Made by a program: the position numbers and the translations under genes. Source: Anas platyrhynchos (taxonomy: Eukaryota; Chordata; Aves; Anseriformes; Anatidae). From it: 64,000 nucleotides of DNA. The notes under the pieces were generated by a model. It searched no databases, was not told the DNA's origin, and was given only the letters and a program-made list of their open reading frames with translations. Shown here piece after piece: positions 63,263 through 64,000 of the stretch (its first letter is position 1; each line of letters begins with the position of its first letter). The stretch covers positions 14,962,001 to 15,026,000 of the forward strand of contig NC_092590.1 of NCBI RefSeq assembly GCF_047663525.1, read 5' to 3'.

Positions 63263-64000
63263 TTATGGAAATACAGGAGCGGGGCGAGGCGGTCCCTTCC
63301 CAAGTGCGGCTGGCAGCTCCTGCAGAGACAACAGATTCATGCATCCAGGATGGATCTACACCAGCCTCCCTGGGCCCACCCACACCTCGGCACGGGGCTT
63401 CTGGCCACAGGAGGAGCGGTACAGCCCCTCCATCAGCTCAGCCTCCTGGCATCCCCACATCCTGCTCCTCTCTCGCCTCAGCAGGCGTGCACTGGGCCTG
63501 AGGTGTATCTGGAGGAGCCCCAGGGCAAGCCAGGCTGTCAGGAGGGTTCAGAGCAGGGCCCACCCCGCACGCTGCTCACCTCTTTCCCGTCATAAGCTTC
63601 GTTCACAAAGGTATCGCTTTTGGGGGGAAGCTCTTCCTCCTCCTCGTCCTCTTCCTCGGGGTCGCTTTCACGGTGGTACAGGGTGAGCACGCGGGTGGAA
63701 GCGGTGCTCGAGGTCCTGCGGAGAGCAAATAAAGCATCTCAGAGCGACAGAGCCCTGTCTTCAAGGTGGAGCAGGATCCCAACATTTGTCGTTGTCCTGC
63801 TGGGTTTACTGCAGCTTTCCATGTGGCAGAGGGGCGCACCAGACCCCGCTCTGCCCCCAGGCCCCTCTCCAACCCCACAGCTCACCTCCTCCGCCTGTCC
63901 TGCCTCCGCATGTAGGCCAGGGCCCCCACGGCAGCGGCGGCCAGCAGCAGGAGCACGGCCACCCCCAGGGCGATGGGTCCTGCCACCGGCTGCACCTCGG
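63263..64000 (-). CDS. Unidentified single-pass membrane protein, C-terminal exons (partial)
   Basis: Three minus-strand exons join in phase: 64000-63886 (continues beyond the window), 63715-63580 and 63319-63263. Splice sites are GGAGGAG/GTGAGC, CTCTCCGCAG/GACC, GGGAAAGAG/GTGAGC and TCTCTGCAG/GAGCTG; the stop is TAA. The 101-residue piece starts with EVQPVAGP and has a clean membrane segment (IALGVAVLLLLAAAAVGALA). A basic stop-transfer (YMRRQDRRRR), a Ser/Thr-rich part (TSSTASTRVLTLYHRE), an acidic run (DPEEEDEEEEE) and TFVNEAYDGKE follow. FVNEAY resembles the FxNxxY class of endocytic or phosphotyrosine motifs. The layout is that of a type I receptor or adhesion protein with a tail of about 70 residues. 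I do not recognise it. It converges on CLDN23. Confidence 0.75.

Overview
The window looks like bird nuclear DNA. It carries several CR1 LINE copies (the dominant avian retroelement), compact introns, GC-rich promoters, and vertebrate genes whose exons join in frame at consensus splice sites. I cannot name the species.

Layout. (1) 456-11529, minus: 5' two thirds of an interferon-type HERC5/HERC6-like ubiquitin ligase gene. It covers the RCC1-like domain and part of the spacer; the HECT domain lies left of the window. A near full-structure CR1 LINE sits in one intron, and an array of GAAA units (an ISRE) lies just upstream of the first exon. (2) 12-13.4 kb: a diverged local duplication and a CR1 fragment. 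(3) 14109-15126, plus: a two-exon gene for a small single-pass membrane protein, possibly TEX50-like. (4) 16.5-17.5 kb, plus: a complete RNase A superfamily gene with TATA box, non-coding first exon, minisatellite in the intron, one coding exon and poly(A) signal. (5) 20419-21780, minus: the last four exons of a gene I do not recognise. (6) 25343-27291, plus: MBOAT4, ghrelin O-acyltransferase, three exons. (7) 29908-46427, minus: PRAG1 (Pragmin pseudokinase), five coding exons, with a CpG-island promoter and probable non-coding exon near 48.5 kb. A roughly 350-base polypurine tract lies behind that promoter. (8) 49.4-61.4 kb: no gene I can establish, only a few coding-like stretches. (9) 61761-62456, plus: CLDN23, single exon. 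(10) 63263-64000, minus: the last three exons of an unidentified single-pass membrane protein, converging on CLDN23.

How the genes relate. PRAG1 and CLDN23 are neighbours in human 8p23.1, so this is a conserved block; MBOAT4 (human 8p12) lies tail to tail with PRAG1 here. The left part pairs a gene with an interferon-type promoter with a secreted 3-disulphide RNase, both plausible host-defence genes. I found no operon-like or otherwise obviously new multi-gene system. The best leads for new biology are the two unrecognised genes (20.4-21.8 kb and the right edge), the small membrane protein gene and the HERC promoter array.
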